The notes: generated by a model from the letters alone, not told the origin. DNA of 64,000 nt from Fusibacter ferrireducens (GCF_015352425.1 NZ_JADKNH010000009.1:1-64000), one strand, 5' to 3'. Numbered from the stretch's first letter, positions 1-10,334 are shown. Made by a program: numbers and translations.

Positions 1-395
1 TCTAATAAAAGAAACTGATATTTCCGTGGCTTAGACTAAAGCTTCATTTTTGTAGGGCCTAAAAGACCTTTATTAAGTATGCCCTTTTTTACTTTGAGCT
101 ACTTTATTTTTCACGCTAACTCCCACCTGACATTAATCCACGCATTTCATCTTATAGTATGTACTGTTATCACCATGCTATAGGAATTTTAAATCATATG
201 CAATCTTTTTTCTATTTAATCGAAAAGATAGAGCTTATTACACTATTCGAACATTGACACCACCAAAATTCTATCGATCTGCGGTCAATTCCTTAAAATT
301 TTGTTACATAAAGTGGGATACTAATTAATATATGTTTACTAGCCTATTTATATTCATATGTACGAAAATTTAAAAAGGGTTTCCTGTAAAATCAG
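1..395. other. AT-rich stretch without a recognisable gene
   Basis: No open frame with a ribosome binding site is visible on either strand. The stretch is AT-rich, with short homopolymer runs. It lies downstream of the minus-strand genes that follow, so it is probably the 3' flank of that unit or spacer DNA. Confidence 0.5.
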
Positions 396-542
396 TTATA
401 TCTCAAATAGTAATTTGGTTGTCATCCTGAACAGTACATCTAGAGACAGCTCCAAAGTCACCTTCATTAATACCTTCCGTTCATCTTGTTGCTCAGTAAC
501 TAAATGAAGAAAATCGCTCTCATTTTGTTCATAGACGGACAT
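396..542 (-). CDS. possible small ORF, 48 residues
   Basis: An ATG-initiated frame encodes a 48-residue peptide that begins MSVYEQNESDF, is rich in Glu, Leu and Val and ends TTKLLFEI. It lies 55 bp downstream of the DUF1835-like gene on the same strand and could be its operon partner or the start of a truncated gene. No convincing Shine-Dalgarno sequence precedes the ATG. The composition looks more protein-like than the surrounding AT-rich DNA, but this is weak evidence. I do not recognise a family. Confidence 0.25.
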   Translation of the reverse strand: MSVYEQNESDFLHLVTEQQDERKVLMKVTLELSLDVLFRMTTKLLFEI

Positions 543-597
543 AGATACTTGTAAATGTCTATTTTGTGTATTTATATTAATTGATATAAACTATAAA

Positions 598-1293
598 TTA
601 TTTTATATCCAAACCCAATGTATCAATTAGATATTCTAGACGATTTCGTAAGAAAGTTTCTGAAAGCGATGGAAAACATGTAAGCAGATATGCTAACGAT
701 TGCATAAAAGGTAAATTAATACGGTGCAATTCATTCATTATTGCTTTATCATAAAAATCGATACAAACAGAAGCAAGAACACCATCAACAATCGTACGCA
801 ACTCAGCATTCTCTAAAATAAGTTTATTCCAATTATTTTGACATTCTTGACGTTCATTAAAGGACAAAATATATTCATATTTTGTCAATGCTTTTAATTG
901 CCTTATATTGAGATTATTGATATTCCGCACTGCATTTCTCTTGTATTTATCGATGCTCGCATTTATATCACAAATGCTTATTTTGTGGTTATCATATTTA
1001 GCCGCAATGAACGCTTTAAGACAAGCATCATCGGGATCATTAGTATTGATCCACAAACGTATATGTTTAACTTTTGTAACAGACCTTAAGAAAAAGTCCA
1101 CTTTTTTTAATAAATCAGGATCAACAGAATGATCATATAAACTTTTTCGTGTTTCAACATCAAATGGATCTATAATATTTCCTAATGATAAATTAAGATT
1201 AAGATTTGTACTAATCCCAAATCTATAAATTTTCTTAAGTGCTTCTAATACGCTTATACTTGAACATAAGTTAATAGAGTTAGCTATTTTCAT
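598..1293 (-). CDS. DUF1835/DUF3658-like protein of unknown function
   Basis: The product has 231 residues. The start is supported by AAAGGAG about 7 nt before the ATG. The middle part (IRLWINTNDPDDAC, then a short spacer and ISICDIN) and the C-terminal part (W..LILENAELR, then DFYDKAIMNEL, then ETFLRNRLEYLIDTLGL) follow the order of motifs I know from DUF1835/DUF3658 proteins: strand plus 'lW....dp.d', a 'W..L..eN..LR' segment, a Phe-Tyr-Asp segment, and a terminal 'fl..Rl..Li..G'. The usual N-terminal glycine-rich segment of DUF1835 is degenerate here. The function of the family is unknown. No signal peptide or membrane segment is seen, so it is probably cytosolic. The neighbouring SLH gene is separated by more than 600 bp, so it is likely transcribed alone or with the small ORF below it. 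Confidence 0.5.
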   Translation of the reverse strand: MKIANSINLCSSISVLEALKKIYRFGISTNLNLNLSLGNIIDPFDVETRKSLYDHSVDPDLLKKVDFFLRSVTKVKHIRLWINTNDPDDACLKAFIAAKYDNHKISICDINASIDKYKRNAVRNINNLNIRQLKALTKYEYILSFNERQECQNNWNKLILENAELRTIVDGVLASVCIDFYDKAIMNELHRINLPFMQSLAYLLTCFPSLSETFLRNRLEYLIDTLGLDIK

Positions 1294-1825
1294 ATACGCT
1301 CCTTTTCATCGTTTTATATACTCAGTTTTTTCAAAATCGGTTTTATATGAAATCTTAACGCCGAGACAATTTCAATTTATAGCAATTACAATCCATTAAT
1401 ATTTCATTATAATAAAATTTCTCAAATCGCAATACTGACATTTTTCGTTTAAGGTTTCATCCATTCCATTATCCACTATTTCTAAATATTTATCTACATT
1501 TTGGCCTATTTGAAACAAAATACATCCAAATTGGACCAAAAATAATATTTGTGCCCTATTATAATATATCTTGTCAAAAATAAACTGGGTGCTATTAGAA
1601 TATAACTATGAAAAATTAAATTAAGTTTTCTTCAAAATTTGACTATAATACCTCGGCTAAACTTCACCTATCACCTAGCACTAATCCACAAATCATAATA
1701 AGATATCATACTTTTTTTATTAATACCTCTTTTATAGCATGGTTCAGTTCTTCCAAGCATACCTGTGAAGTATATCTTAATGCATTAGAACTGGTTCTTT
1801 AAACCCATTCTATTTTTTTAAAATC
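1294..1825. other. AT-rich intergenic stretch
   Basis: It holds the ribosome site of the DUF1835-like gene at its left end. The rest is AT-rich sequence in which I see no gene, RNA gene or repeat. It probably contains the promoter of the DUF1835-like gene, but I could not settle on a -35/-10 pair. Confidence 0.4.
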
Positions 1826-1871
1826 AAAAATGACCATATCATCCCTGAATCGGATGGATATAGTCATTTTT
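1826..1871 (-). terminator. intrinsic terminator of the SLH protein gene
   Basis: The arms AAAAATGAC and GTCATTTTT flank a second stem (ATATCATCC with GGATGGATAT) and close a loop of about 7 nt. On the minus strand the hairpin ends in a T-rich tract. It lies about 55 bp beyond the stop codon at 1927. Confidence 0.75.
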
Positions 1872-1926
1872 AGTAAGGGTTATTTTGAAAACGCACCTTT
1901 GTCGTTATTGCCTAGAATCTTCTAAA

Positions 1927-4900
1927 TTAATCATTGTCTATCGCCGTTAAATTCACGTGTTGATCTTCTGTTAAACTACTGTAGACACTTCCTCTAGAAG
2001 TAATTGAAAAAATTAAGTCCCCCACTACAGTGCCTCGAATCTTTGAATCCTCGTAGCAAGTATAGTTAATACGCTGAGGGGTATCAAAATTACTTGGGTC
2101 AAATGTCAATGTCGGATATTTAAACACTGGATAGCCACCACTCGTATCCCAATAGCTCCCCTCTATAATGAACTGATCATTTCTATTTTCGCGGATGGCG
2201 ACATAAACTGTATCATCTGGTATCTGTGAAAGTGAAATCTCCACATAGCCACTCTCCCCTTCATTGTATGTCTGATAGATTGTTTTAGAAATCATTTTTG
2301 ACTCAATAACCATAGTGTGGTCTTTTGTCCCTGGATCTGTTGAATTCTGACTGCCATCATCAATGACTAAGCGCCCTGGAACACCGCTTACACCTGTTGT
2401 TGAACTGATATTGCCCCCAATGCCAACCTCGATAGAAGCGGCTGAAGTGGTGGTCACAACAATACCTGCAGAAGAGGTTGTTTTAGCTATCGTTGTAATA
2501 GGTACCCCAGAAAGACATACATTGCCGTCACTATATTGGTTAAACACAATATTTTTACTGTCTCCTACAAACATAGGGTTAAAAATCTCATTTCCGAAGT
2601 CAATTTCAGCTTTCACATCAGGTGTCTCCACATGAATAAGTCTCAATTTTCGTTTGCCGTTTGCCTTCTTAACATATGCCATCACTTTATTATTAGGTGC
2701 GAAAGAAAGCATGGTGCCCTCTGTATCTACTTCTACTCGTTTCTCATAGTCTTCTTTAAATCGCAAGTACACCGTACCAAAATCTGAAAATTTGCCACCA
2801 TCGATATAATCCCAATCTCCTAAGTGCGCATTGTCAATTCTCAAATATGAGATAACTGAAGCATCTTGAGTGATTGCTGGCCACGTGTCCATTTCGCTTG
2901 CTGTGGCAGAATACATTGAAAGTGTGAAATTATTGTCTTCATACGAATGCCACCATCTCATAGGCGAAGCCGCAATATCGTAATCATTCGCACCATCAGT
3001 CGCCCACATACTTTCACTGGCAACGCCATAAGGTTCAGTTGTCTTAAAGGCATGGCCATTCTTGAGATCCATTACGAGTACACCACCCGTACCAATCATT
3101 TCGCCATAACCAACTGTTTGAACATATAAATCAGTCGGAGAAACCGTTGCGCCAACATAAAATTGTTCCCACGGTCCAAGGTTGACCCTTATCGGATGCG
3201 AACCATCGGCTTCTGCTTGGTATAGCCACTGTTGTGTATAGTATATATATTGGCCATCATGCGTCGATGAAATGCGTCCAATAGTAGAATTATTGCGTAC
3301 GATTTTACGCATGTTTTTACCATTAAGCTCAGAAATGATGATATCTCCTGTTGGCATTTCATAAGGTGCCAAAGGCACTGTAGACAGTTTTTTATTCGTA
3401 TACGTGCGTACCACATATTCATTTGTTTTTTTAGTTTGCGCATTTGTATCCTTATGTTCTAATGTGGCACTATCATAACGATAAGCCTTCGTAGAAGTAA
3501 TCGTAATCGTTGAATCCTTTTGAGCATCATATTTCTGATAAATCAAAGTGTTTTTGCCACTATCATAAGCCTCCAAATTCAAGTGACCTATTCTCTGCCC
3601 ATGATTCTCCAATTGCATATAAGGTCTTGCAAACGTTACGCCATCATCCATGCTGCGCATAAAGTAGAGAGAGGCTCTAATCTCTTGAGCATCATACGTT
3701 TGTGCTTCAACGCCTATATTGATAAAGGCAACGGATACCACGCCATCTGCATCCACAGCAACTTTAGGATCTTGACACTGTCTTGAAATCTCAGCGATAT
3801 TTTTGGACTCAACCACCTTTACACCCTCTGTATACTGGGCATAGTATATCTCTTCTGGTTCAAAATCATCTATACCTCGCATACTGTCATGTTTTTTTCT
3901 CGTCTGTTCCCAAACATAATAGGTCTTATAGGTATTGCCCTCTTTATAAATCGCAACATCTGGATTGTTGGCAGTTGCATATAAAAGCATATCTTTCCCA
4001 TTGTTAATGCCGTAATCATAATAGTCTATTTTACCTGTCAAAGAAGAGACTTGATAGCGTTTCACTTTTACAAAATCAAAGGCCTCGATATCTGATTCAT
4101 ATGCCTTTATTTGACGCTCGTAATCATCGCCACTTCCCATAGATGGCGCTTCACTATAAGTGACGACCACATGATTGCCCACAGCATCAATAGCGGGTGC
4201 ACATCCATCCTCTGTGGAAATGCTTTTAAGCGTTCTTAATGCATAGCTGCCTCCATGATTTTCAATGACGGCAAGCTTGATATTTGTGTCTTCACTTTCG
4301 TCAGCACCATTTTCTTCATAGGTCAGTAGCGCATCGGCATCCCCATCTCCATCAATATCCGTGAGTTTAATCTTAGGGTGGCACGAGACTTTATTACTGC
4401 TCGAAATATTGATGGCGTCATGCCATGTTACGCCGTCATCACTAAAAGCTACAAATACGTCGTCAAATTGGTTGTTATCTTTTCCGATCCAAGTCGTCCC
4501 ATAGGCACCCAAGTGATAATCCGCAGAAGGTTCATCAGGAGCACTTTCAATACCGCCGATATTTCGACTGATTTCACAGATTGACTTTACCGTACCTGTT
4601 AAGCCATCCGCATATGCGCCCATGAGCATAAAGCCGCCCTCGTCAGATAAATCCATATAAACGGAAAGCATGTCTTCTGTGGTTTCATTAATTGCAATAT
4701 CTCCGCGCATAGTGCCTTTATCCAAGCTGATTGGATCGGAAAACTTTCTCACCATTACGGATTTCACATTGGATAAAAAGCGATTATTAAGTGTATTCAC
4801 GCCTAAATCATAACGTGTATCTTTTGGCATATCGGGTACTTTAAACGAGAGTTCTTCGTGGAAGTTGCAGTCTATGTTACCACCAAAATCTGCAATCGAA

Positions 4901-7900
4901 CTGGAAGTCTCTGTCAAAACACCTGCTATACTCCCAGATTGAATGACTGGACTGGCAATACCCAATCGCACATCATTATTCTGTGGATCCAAAAATTCTA
5001 TTTTATTATTTTTGCCATAATGAGAAAAGCCCTTACCACTTACTGATAAAATTTCACCCACAATTGCAGATGGTGGCGCTTTATGCAATTCGTTGTTCTT
5101 AACCTTTACTGTCACAAGGTTAGAAGCATAAGTTTCACCTGGCAAATTCGTCGGTGTCATATCTTGGTCTTTCCCAACAACCACTTGAAAATCGCCTTCT
5201 ACTGTGTCTGGTAACTCAAATTCAAAAGCATTATAATCCGCCGCTGAAATAAATCTTTTTTCAACAATCCCCAACGGATTATAGCCCTCTATCGTTGGTA
5301 CAAATATATTTTGGTGCGTCTCTTTCTCTTTACTGAAACCAAACCCTTCCACTTTTAAACGGTCTCCTAAATAAGCCTCTATCGTCAATGGTGACTCTGT
5401 CATCGTTTCTAAATTGATGATTTTATCAATTCTAGGTCCAGCCGTAAAGGGCGGCTCTGTTTGCGTTCCTGACAGAACTACATACGTTCTCGTAATGGAT
5501 GCAGATTCTACTGGAATTTTTGCATTCGGCCCCGTTACCTGTTCGATATCTGCAATCACTTTAACCTTCACGATGCCAGGTTTATGACCTTTAATAACCA
5601 GCTTATCACCATCCCAGTGACCACTGACTACCGATTCATCTTCAGATTCCAACTTAAGCTTAACTTCTACATCACTTAAATTGACATCAAAGTCAAAGAT
5701 ATCACCAATAATGTTCTCCACAAAATCAGAAACAAAACCACCGATCATGAACTCAACAGCACCTGCCACTGGATTATTAAAATTGGATGTGATTGCTCCT
5801 GTTGCTTCATCCACAATAAGACCCGTATCCGTATTACCTTCAAAATCCATAGTCCCTTTGATATGCAATGCTCTGCCAACATAAAGCACCCCAGCATTTG
5901 TATCCATAATCTCCGCTGGCAAAACTTCTATCTTTTCAAAGAGAGTAGCATCTTTATTTGCGTTGTACAAGTTTTCAACCAGCTGATTTCTCGCATCATA
6001 ATCCTTAATTTGATCTTCTAAAATTGTATCTGCCCACTGTCTAAAGTTCTGACTGAAAGTGTATTCAAAACGAGAAGCAGTACCCACATTTATGATTTGA
6101 ATCGTGCCATCTGTTCGAATTTTATTCACAATCTCTTCTAAGTCCTGAATGATACCATCAGAACCCGCAAATATATGTCTATAGCTATTCCTATTGATAT
6201 ACACCGTCACTGGATCATTTTCAATGAGCTCAATGTAAAGATTCAGCTCTGAAAGATAGACATTAATATCCGCCTCTAAAGTATACTTGCTCATACAATT
6301 TAAGAGCGGATCGATATCTGATTTAGACTTTCTCATATCTTCATACATAGTCTCTAGCACCGCATCGTCCTTAATTGCGGTTAGCAAAGATTCATCCACG
6401 CCAAATGCATCTGCTGGATTATAAAGGCCTTCTACACTGGATTTCAACTGAATTGTCGAGTTTCTGAGTTTTAAAGCGGTTTCATACAAATCATTGGTAC
6501 TGGAACGTTCTCCCAAAATTTCTCTCAGAGATAGAAAACCTTCATTCAGGCCATAATTGTCAGATACAACCTGTGTGGCAAAAGAATCGCCAACCGCATA
6601 TGAAGGCGCACAATCCAATACAAATATAATACCTGTAAGCGTTGAAATAATTGGCGTTAGCACCGTTTCACAGAAGCTTAGAACTGACTTTCCAAGGGCA
6701 ACTAAGCTCGTTGTCCCACCAAAGCTGAATATACTGCCGATAACACCTGTTGCAATCATGGCAATACCAATATTGCGCATCCAAGTTCTCGCTGTTTTTA
6801 GTGTCGAATGCACCTCTTTGAGGGTCTTTATCGCCGTATTGATGTTATCTAATGATGCCGAGGCTGTAGAATGGCTCAAGAGTTCTGTTGCCATGGCCAT
6901 ATCCGATTTTTGTTTTACGAGCGCTTCTGTTGCCATCAATTGATTAAAAATCTCAAGCACTTCTGGATCTGCTTGATTGAGTTCTACCATCAAGCCGTCT
7001 AGTTCTGTTTTAAGATCCGATAATTCGTCAATTAAATTGCTTGAAAGCGCCGCATTTAATTCTGGCGTATAGGCAATTTGAATTTCATGAATCGTACTGT
7101 CAATTAAGGCTCTGGTATCCTCTACAAGCACTTTTGCACTGTCATGATCAGCTTGAACCGCCAATGCTTCACCATGAAAATCAAACTTATAAGAAGTCAT
7201 GTTGGCTGTTTCAACATAGACTTTATAGGATTCAATCTCCATAATCGGCGCAATGACAACCACTTCACCCACTTTATAATCTACGATTTGAGCTTCAACT
7301 TTTCCTTGAAGAGCACCCTCAAAGTAAACTTTAAAGTCTTCAAAATCCGCTGTGAAACTCTGTCCTTCTAGGGTCACATAAGTGCCAAGAGTTCCATGAT
7401 TTGGCATCATTCTTGTCACATCAAAAGTATCAGATGGCTCAATAGGGCCCTCTTTTTGGGTTATTTCATCCCCACTATAAGTTCTACCACTATAGCCTTT
7501 TTCACCGCTTTTAGCTGTAAAAACAGCCGTCTCACTGGCACTGTTACCCGCATGATCGTATGCGGTATAAACCACTTTAACGGTATGCCCTGCAATACTC
7601 AAATGGTTTCTTGCACTGGCAAGATCCGCAACATGATGACCTACATCATCACTCGTGTAAGCCATCGTTACACCTACCAAACCATCCACATTGTCCGATG
7701 CTGTTGTTGAGGGCGCTACCCAACTCGCTACCTCATTTGATGCAATTTCGCCATCTGCTACAGATGCTATAACAGGTGCTATCGTATCAACAGGTGTTGG
7801 TGGAGGCGTTGGAGGCGTTGGAGGTGTTGGTGGCGTTGGTGGTAGAGATGATCCACCGTTACTACCGCCGCCATTATCGTTATCATCTTCATCATTATCC

Positions 7901-8559
7901 ACATGACTTTGCTCATCGATTAAACCTTCTACAGAATTATTGGCCTTTTCTCCAGCATAGGCTTTTAAATCCTGATCCACTTCATATAAAAAAGAAACGG
8001 CCTCAGAATAGCGCATTACCCTGTTACCTTTAAATTCGCCATCTGGATAACCTTTAAAATAACCCATTGCGTAGAGCGTCTCTACCTTACTTCTTGCCCA
8101 ATCTGGCATATCCTCAGAATCTTTAAAGTGATTACCTGCTTTTTCTTCAAGTTCTAACAGATTGAAGATAATCGCTACCGCTTCATAGCGACTGATGATA
8201 TCATTGGCCTTAAAGGTTTTATCTGGATACCCCTGAATCCAGCCTAAGTTATAGAGCGTTACTATTTCCTTTGCATATGCATCTTCCCTTCCGATATCAG
8301 AAAAAACACTTTCATATTCTTCCAATTCAACACCGGAAACCTTAAATATTAACCTTACAAATTCGCCCCGAGTAATTTCCTCATCAAAAGACGAACCAAC
8401 GGGTGCATCAATATAGCCTGCATCACTAAAACTTTGAATCATTTCTTCTGCCCAATGAATCGTCTGTACTTCACTATCTGCAAAAGCTGCCACTGGTATG
8501 GAAACCATCATAATTGCCACTATCAAAATGGTCGCAGTGACTCTTCGTAATTGCCTCAT
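1927..8559 (-). CDS. giant SLH-domain surface protein (2,210 residues)
   Basis: A secreted, cell-wall-anchored protein. Residues 1-27 form a signal peptide ending in AFA. Three SLH repeats follow (about 35-200; TRGEFVRLI, SRYEAVAII and YSEAVSFLY, with GYPDKTF and GYPDGEF turns); SLH domains bind pyruvylated secondary wall polymer. An acidic Gly/Pro linker (about 215-257, repeated TPP) leads to an HYR/DUF5011-like beta domain (257-353) and an IPT/TIG-like domain (380-470). A long helical section (470-875) holds a hydrophobic stretch near 593-655. Two further IPT-like domains follow, then repeats resembling BNR or FG-GAP propellers (about 1360-1650, 'FSDDGVTW', 'DIDGDGDADALL'), a TolB-like propeller (about 1735-2000) and a C-terminal Calx-beta-like domain (2083-2210). 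The start has GAGGGGG upstream. No enzyme motif is recognised; adhesion, ligand binding or a surface structural role are possible. Confidence 0.85.
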   Translation of the reverse strand: MRQLRRVTATILIVAIMMVSIPVAAFADSEVQTIHWAEEMIQSFSDAGYIDAPVGSSFDEEITRGEFVRLIFKVSGVELEEYESVFSDIGREDAYAKEIVTLYNLGWIQGYPDKTFKANDIISRYEAVAIIFNLLELEEKAGNHFKDSEDMPDWARSKVETLYAMGYFKGYPDGEFKGNRVMRYSEAVSFLYEVDQDLKAYAGEKANNSVEGLIDEQSHVDNDEDDNDNGGGSNGGSSLPPTPPTPPTPPTPPPTPVDTIAPVIASVADGEIASNEVASWVAPSTTASDNVDGLVGVTMAYTSDDVGHHVADLASARNHLSIAGHTVKVVYTAYDHAGNSASETAVFTAKSGEKGYSGRTYSGDEITQKEGPIEPSDTFDVTRMMPNHGTLGTYVTLEGQSFTADFEDFKVYFEGALQGKVEAQIVDYKVGEVVVIAPIMEIESYKVYVETANMTSYKFDFHGEALAVQADHDSAKVLVEDTRALIDSTIHEIQIAYTPELNAALSSNLIDELSDLKTELDGLMVELNQADPEVLEIFNQLMATEALVKQKSDMAMATELLSHSTASASLDNINTAIKTLKEVHSTLKTARTWMRNIGIAMIATGVIGSIFSFGGTTSLVALGKSVLSFCETVLTPIISTLTGIIFVLDCAPSYAVGDSFATQVVSDNYGLNEGFLSLREILGERSSTNDLYETALKLRNSTIQLKSSVEGLYNPADAFGVDESLLTAIKDDAVLETMYEDMRKSKSDIDPLLNCMSKYTLEADINVYLSELNLYIELIENDPVTVYINRNSYRHIFAGSDGIIQDLEEIVNKIRTDGTIQIINVGTASRFEYTFSQNFRQWADTILEDQIKDYDARNQLVENLYNANKDATLFEKIEVLPAEIMDTNAGVLYVGRALHIKGTMDFEGNTDTGLIVDEATGAITSNFNNPVAGAVEFMIGGFVSDFVENIIGDIFDFDVNLSDVEVKLKLESEDESVVSGHWDGDKLVIKGHKPGIVKVKVIADIEQVTGPNAKIPVESASITRTYVVLSGTQTEPPFTAGPRIDKIINLETMTESPLTIEAYLGDRLKVEGFGFSKEKETHQNIFVPTIEGYNPLGIVEKRFISAADYNAFEFELPDTVEGDFQVVVGKDQDMTPTNLPGETYASNLVTVKVKNNELHKAPPSAIVGEILSVSGKGFSHYGKNNKIEFLDPQNNDVRLGIASPVIQSGSIAGVLTETSSSIADFGGNIDCNFHEELSFKVPDMPKDTRYDLGVNTLNNRFLSNVKSVMVRKFSDPISLDKGTMRGDIAINETTEDMLSVYMDLSDEGGFMLMGAYADGLTGTVKSICEISRNIGGIESAPDEPSADYHLGAYGTTWIGKDNNQFDDVFVAFSDDGVTWHDAINISSSNKVSCHPKIKLTDIDGDGDADALLTYEENGADESEDTNIKLAVIENHGGSYALRTLKSISTEDGCAPAIDAVGNHVVVTYSEAPSMGSGDDYERQIKAYESDIEAFDFVKVKRYQVSSLTGKIDYYDYGINNGKDMLLYATANNPDVAIYKEGNTYKTYYVWEQTRKKHDSMRGIDDFEPEEIYYAQYTEGVKVVESKNIAEISRQCQDPKVAVDADGVVSVAFINIGVEAQTYDAQEIRASLYFMRSMDDGVTFARPYMQLENHGQRIGHLNLEAYDSGKNTLIYQKYDAQKDSTITITSTKAYRYDSATLEHKDTNAQTKKTNEYVVRTYTNKKLSTVPLAPYEMPTGDIIISELNGKNMRKIVRNNSTIGRISSTHDGQYIYYTQQWLYQAEADGSHPIRVNLGPWEQFYVGATVSPTDLYVQTVGYGEMIGTGGVLVMDLKNGHAFKTTEPYGVASESMWATDGANDYDIAASPMRWWHSYEDNNFTLSMYSATASEMDTWPAITQDASVISYLRIDNAHLGDWDYIDGGKFSDFGTVYLRFKEDYEKRVEVDTEGTMLSFAPNNKVMAYVKKANGKRKLRLIHVETPDVKAEIDFGNEIFNPMFVGDSKNIVFNQYSDGNVCLSGVPITTIAKTTSSAGIVVTTTSAASIEVGIGGNISSTTGVSGVPGRLVIDDGSQNSTDPGTKDHTMVIESKMISKTIYQTYNEGESGYVEISLSQIPDDTVYVAIRENRNDQFIIEGSYWDTSGGYPVFKYPTLTFDPSNFDTPQRINYTCYEDSKIRGTVVGDLIFSITSRGSVYSSLTEDQHVNLTAIDND

Positions 8560-8604
8560 TATAAAATCCCCCTCTTTTATCTTTTAATCTTTAGTAGAGT
8601 GTCA

Positions 8605-8649
8605 AAAGTCTATTTTACGCAAAATGTTGTTTCACGTATTTTCCGTAAA
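8605..8649 (-). promoter_or_regulatory. putative operator region upstream of the SLH gene
   Basis: Two motifs are shared with other promoters in the window. AAAGTCTATTTTACGCAA (8605-8622) differs by one base from a site upstream of the PTS IIA gene. TTTTCCGTAAA (8639-8649) occurs exactly upstream of the peptide ABC operon at 21815-21825. All are on the strand facing the downstream gene. A common regulator is inferred. Confidence 0.4.
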
Positions 8650-8856
8650 CAAAATCATGTGATAGCGGATTGTTCAACTTTTGAAGGTTGGCACTCTAAT
8701 CCTCTCTACTATTATTAATTATCTTATTTGAAGGTTTTTTACAATACACCACTGGTCACTTTGGCATAGCTAGGTGTCACTACGTGTATAGGACTGTTTC
8801 AGGTTTACAATGATCCTTGCGATTGTACTTTAGGACTGTGTTCTTATAGGATCACA

Positions 8857-8890
8857 TAAAAAAACAACCTCAAAATGAGATTGTTCTTTT
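8857..8890 (-). terminator. intrinsic terminator after mupG
   Basis: AACAACCTCA and TGAGATTGTT form a stem with an AAA loop. On the minus strand the hairpin is followed by a run of T (the AAAAAA at its left edge). It closes the peptidoglycan-scavenging locus about 25 bp beyond the stop at 8914. Confidence 0.8.
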
Positions 8891-8913
8891 GTCTTAAATC
8901 ATTAGAGCCTGCT

Positions 8914-10008
8914 TCACCTGTTCGTAAACACAAACTTTTGCCAAGGTTTAACGAGATCTAATAAAAAATGTTCTTCATCCCTAATATGACCTACTACACT
9001 GGTTTTACCCGAATTTGGCATATCCGTTAAAGCGATTTGCAACTCACCAGCATAATGACCATATGCACTGGATTCAATAATCACATCGCCACGCTTTATC
9101 GCCACAGGATTTATAAGCTCAAATGGGTACCCTCTGTATTTTACTCTGGATTGCGTGGAACGAATCAAATGATCCGATACATCACCCCTATTGAAATGTA
9201 GAGTTTCAAGTACGATTCTGCGTTCAATTTCCGGCAGGCCATCGACGAGCTCCACTTCAAAGGAAACCAAATCTCGTCTGAGTTTTCCGATGGCTTTAAG
9301 TTCTGCTTCTGACGCATAGCAATTCGAAATGATCACATCATCTATGAGGCCATTCATGCTGATATAATGCTTGACTTGGATATCTATAGGCAATTCTCGA
9401 TGACAATCCAGCGTAGGCAGTCCATCCGTTACAGGCCAAGGTCCAAAGCTGTCCTTTACTTGTGAAGTCACAAAAGCAGCCGTTATGAGACCGTATTTTT
9501 TAAAGTGTTCTGTACAGGCCACAAAATGTGACATCTTTAACCCACTGAATCGATGGGGATAAAAGTTATGGCATCCAATCAATTTGTCTTTATTGGGCAT
9601 GTAGTTCATAATCGTATCTATATAATGTGTATCGTTACTCATGTTGATTTCAATGAGAAGTCCCTGTTCATTAAAAGTCATCAAAGCCTCTTCACTACCT
9701 GAAAATCCCATGTCTAGTCTGATGCCATGTGCGCCAATCTCTTTGAAAAAAGAGAGGTCTTTATAGCTGATATTCAGGTCTTTAAAGACACTTGGGCTGA
9801 CATCTGCAATGACGCACATGCCCTTTTGGGCAGCATAATCATTAACGGTTTTAAATGCGCTCACAATCTTATCTATTTGTGTTCTATCCACACTCAACAA
9901 GCAGGTGAAAATGCGATCAAACCCATTTTCAGACGCCAGATCAATATAAGCTTTCATTTCATCCAAACTGCTTTTTTCAGGGTATATGGATATCCCTAAT
10001 TTTCTCAT
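8914..10008 (-). CDS. mupG: MupG-type 6-phospho-N-acetylmuramidase (DUF871 family)
   Basis: The product has 364 residues from the ATG at 10008, chosen because GGAGG sits 6 nt upstream and because this start overlaps the IIA stop codon as ATGA; an in-frame start 5 codons earlier has no such site. The N-terminus (KLGISIYPEKS) and the alternating beta-alpha pattern (e.g. AHGIRLDMGFSG, LIGCHNFYPHRFSGL) are typical of the DUF871 TIM-barrel family, with a small C-terminal beta domain (about 255-364). The Staphylococcus aureus member MupG splits MurNAc-6-phosphate-GlcNAc inside the cell after PTS import. Here it is the last gene of a locus with PTS IIA, IIB and IIC genes, which fits that role. No MurQ etherase is seen in the window, so the next step would be elsewhere. 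The family is clear; the exact disaccharide is inferred. Confidence 0.8.
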   Translation of the reverse strand: MRKLGISIYPEKSSLDEMKAYIDLASENGFDRIFTCLLSVDRTQIDKIVSAFKTVNDYAAQKGMCVIADVSPSVFKDLNISYKDLSFFKEIGAHGIRLDMGFSGSEEALMTFNEQGLLIEINMSNDTHYIDTIMNYMPNKDKLIGCHNFYPHRFSGLKMSHFVACTEHFKKYGLITAAFVTSQVKDSFGPWPVTDGLPTLDCHRELPIDIQVKHYISMNGLIDDVIISNCYASEAELKAIGKLRRDLVSFEVELVDGLPEIERRIVLETLHFNRGDVSDHLIRSTQSRVKYRGYPFELINPVAIKRGDVIIESSAYGHYAGELQIALTDMPNSGKTSVVGHIRDEEHFLLDLVKPWQKFVFTNR

Positions 10009-10334
10009 TTTGAGCCTCCACATTGCTCTTCCATTCTTCTGTAGAGCTTAATAAACTTTTCTGCCATGTTGAGTTCTGTCATGGCCGTCATAAGATGATC
10101 CTGAGCATGTACTAAGATGATGTTAAACTCAACATGATCCCCCTGTGCTTCGGCATAAATCATGTCGGTTTGAGCTTTGTGTGCTTCACCAAGGGCTTTA
10201 TGACCTTCTTTTAGAAGTGCCTCTGCTTTTTCAAATTCATTATTTTCAGCTGCTTCAATGGCTTCATAAGCAAAGCCTTTCGCGTTTCCTGCATTTGATA
10301 CGATTCCGAAAATCATCATTTCATCCATTTTCAT
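10005..10334 (-). CDS. PTS lactose/cellobiose-family IIA component
   Basis: The product has 109 residues and is all helical, as in the trimeric IIA-Lac fold. The phospho-accepting histidine lies in the conserved LVHAQDHLMTA motif (about residues 73-83), after the QTDMI/EAQG segment typical of the family. It passes phosphate from HPr to the IIB protein encoded upstream at 11953-12273. Its stop overlaps the mupG start by 4 nt, so the two are translationally coupled. The 336-bp gap before it contains a hairpin, so it may have its own promoter. No strong ribosome site precedes the first ATG; initiation at the second or third ATG (MDEMM) is possible. Confidence 0.85.
   Translation of the reverse strand: MKMDEMMIFGIVSNAGNAKGFAYEAIEAAENNEFEKAEALLKEGHKALGEAHKAQTDMIYAEAQGDHVEFNIILVHAQDHLMTAMTELNMAEKFIKLYRRMEEQCGGSK

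Noticed and set aside
6557-6943. 128-codon plus-strand frame inside the SLH gene
   Set aside because: It is antisense to a clearly coding gene with continuous domain structure, and has no ribosome site.
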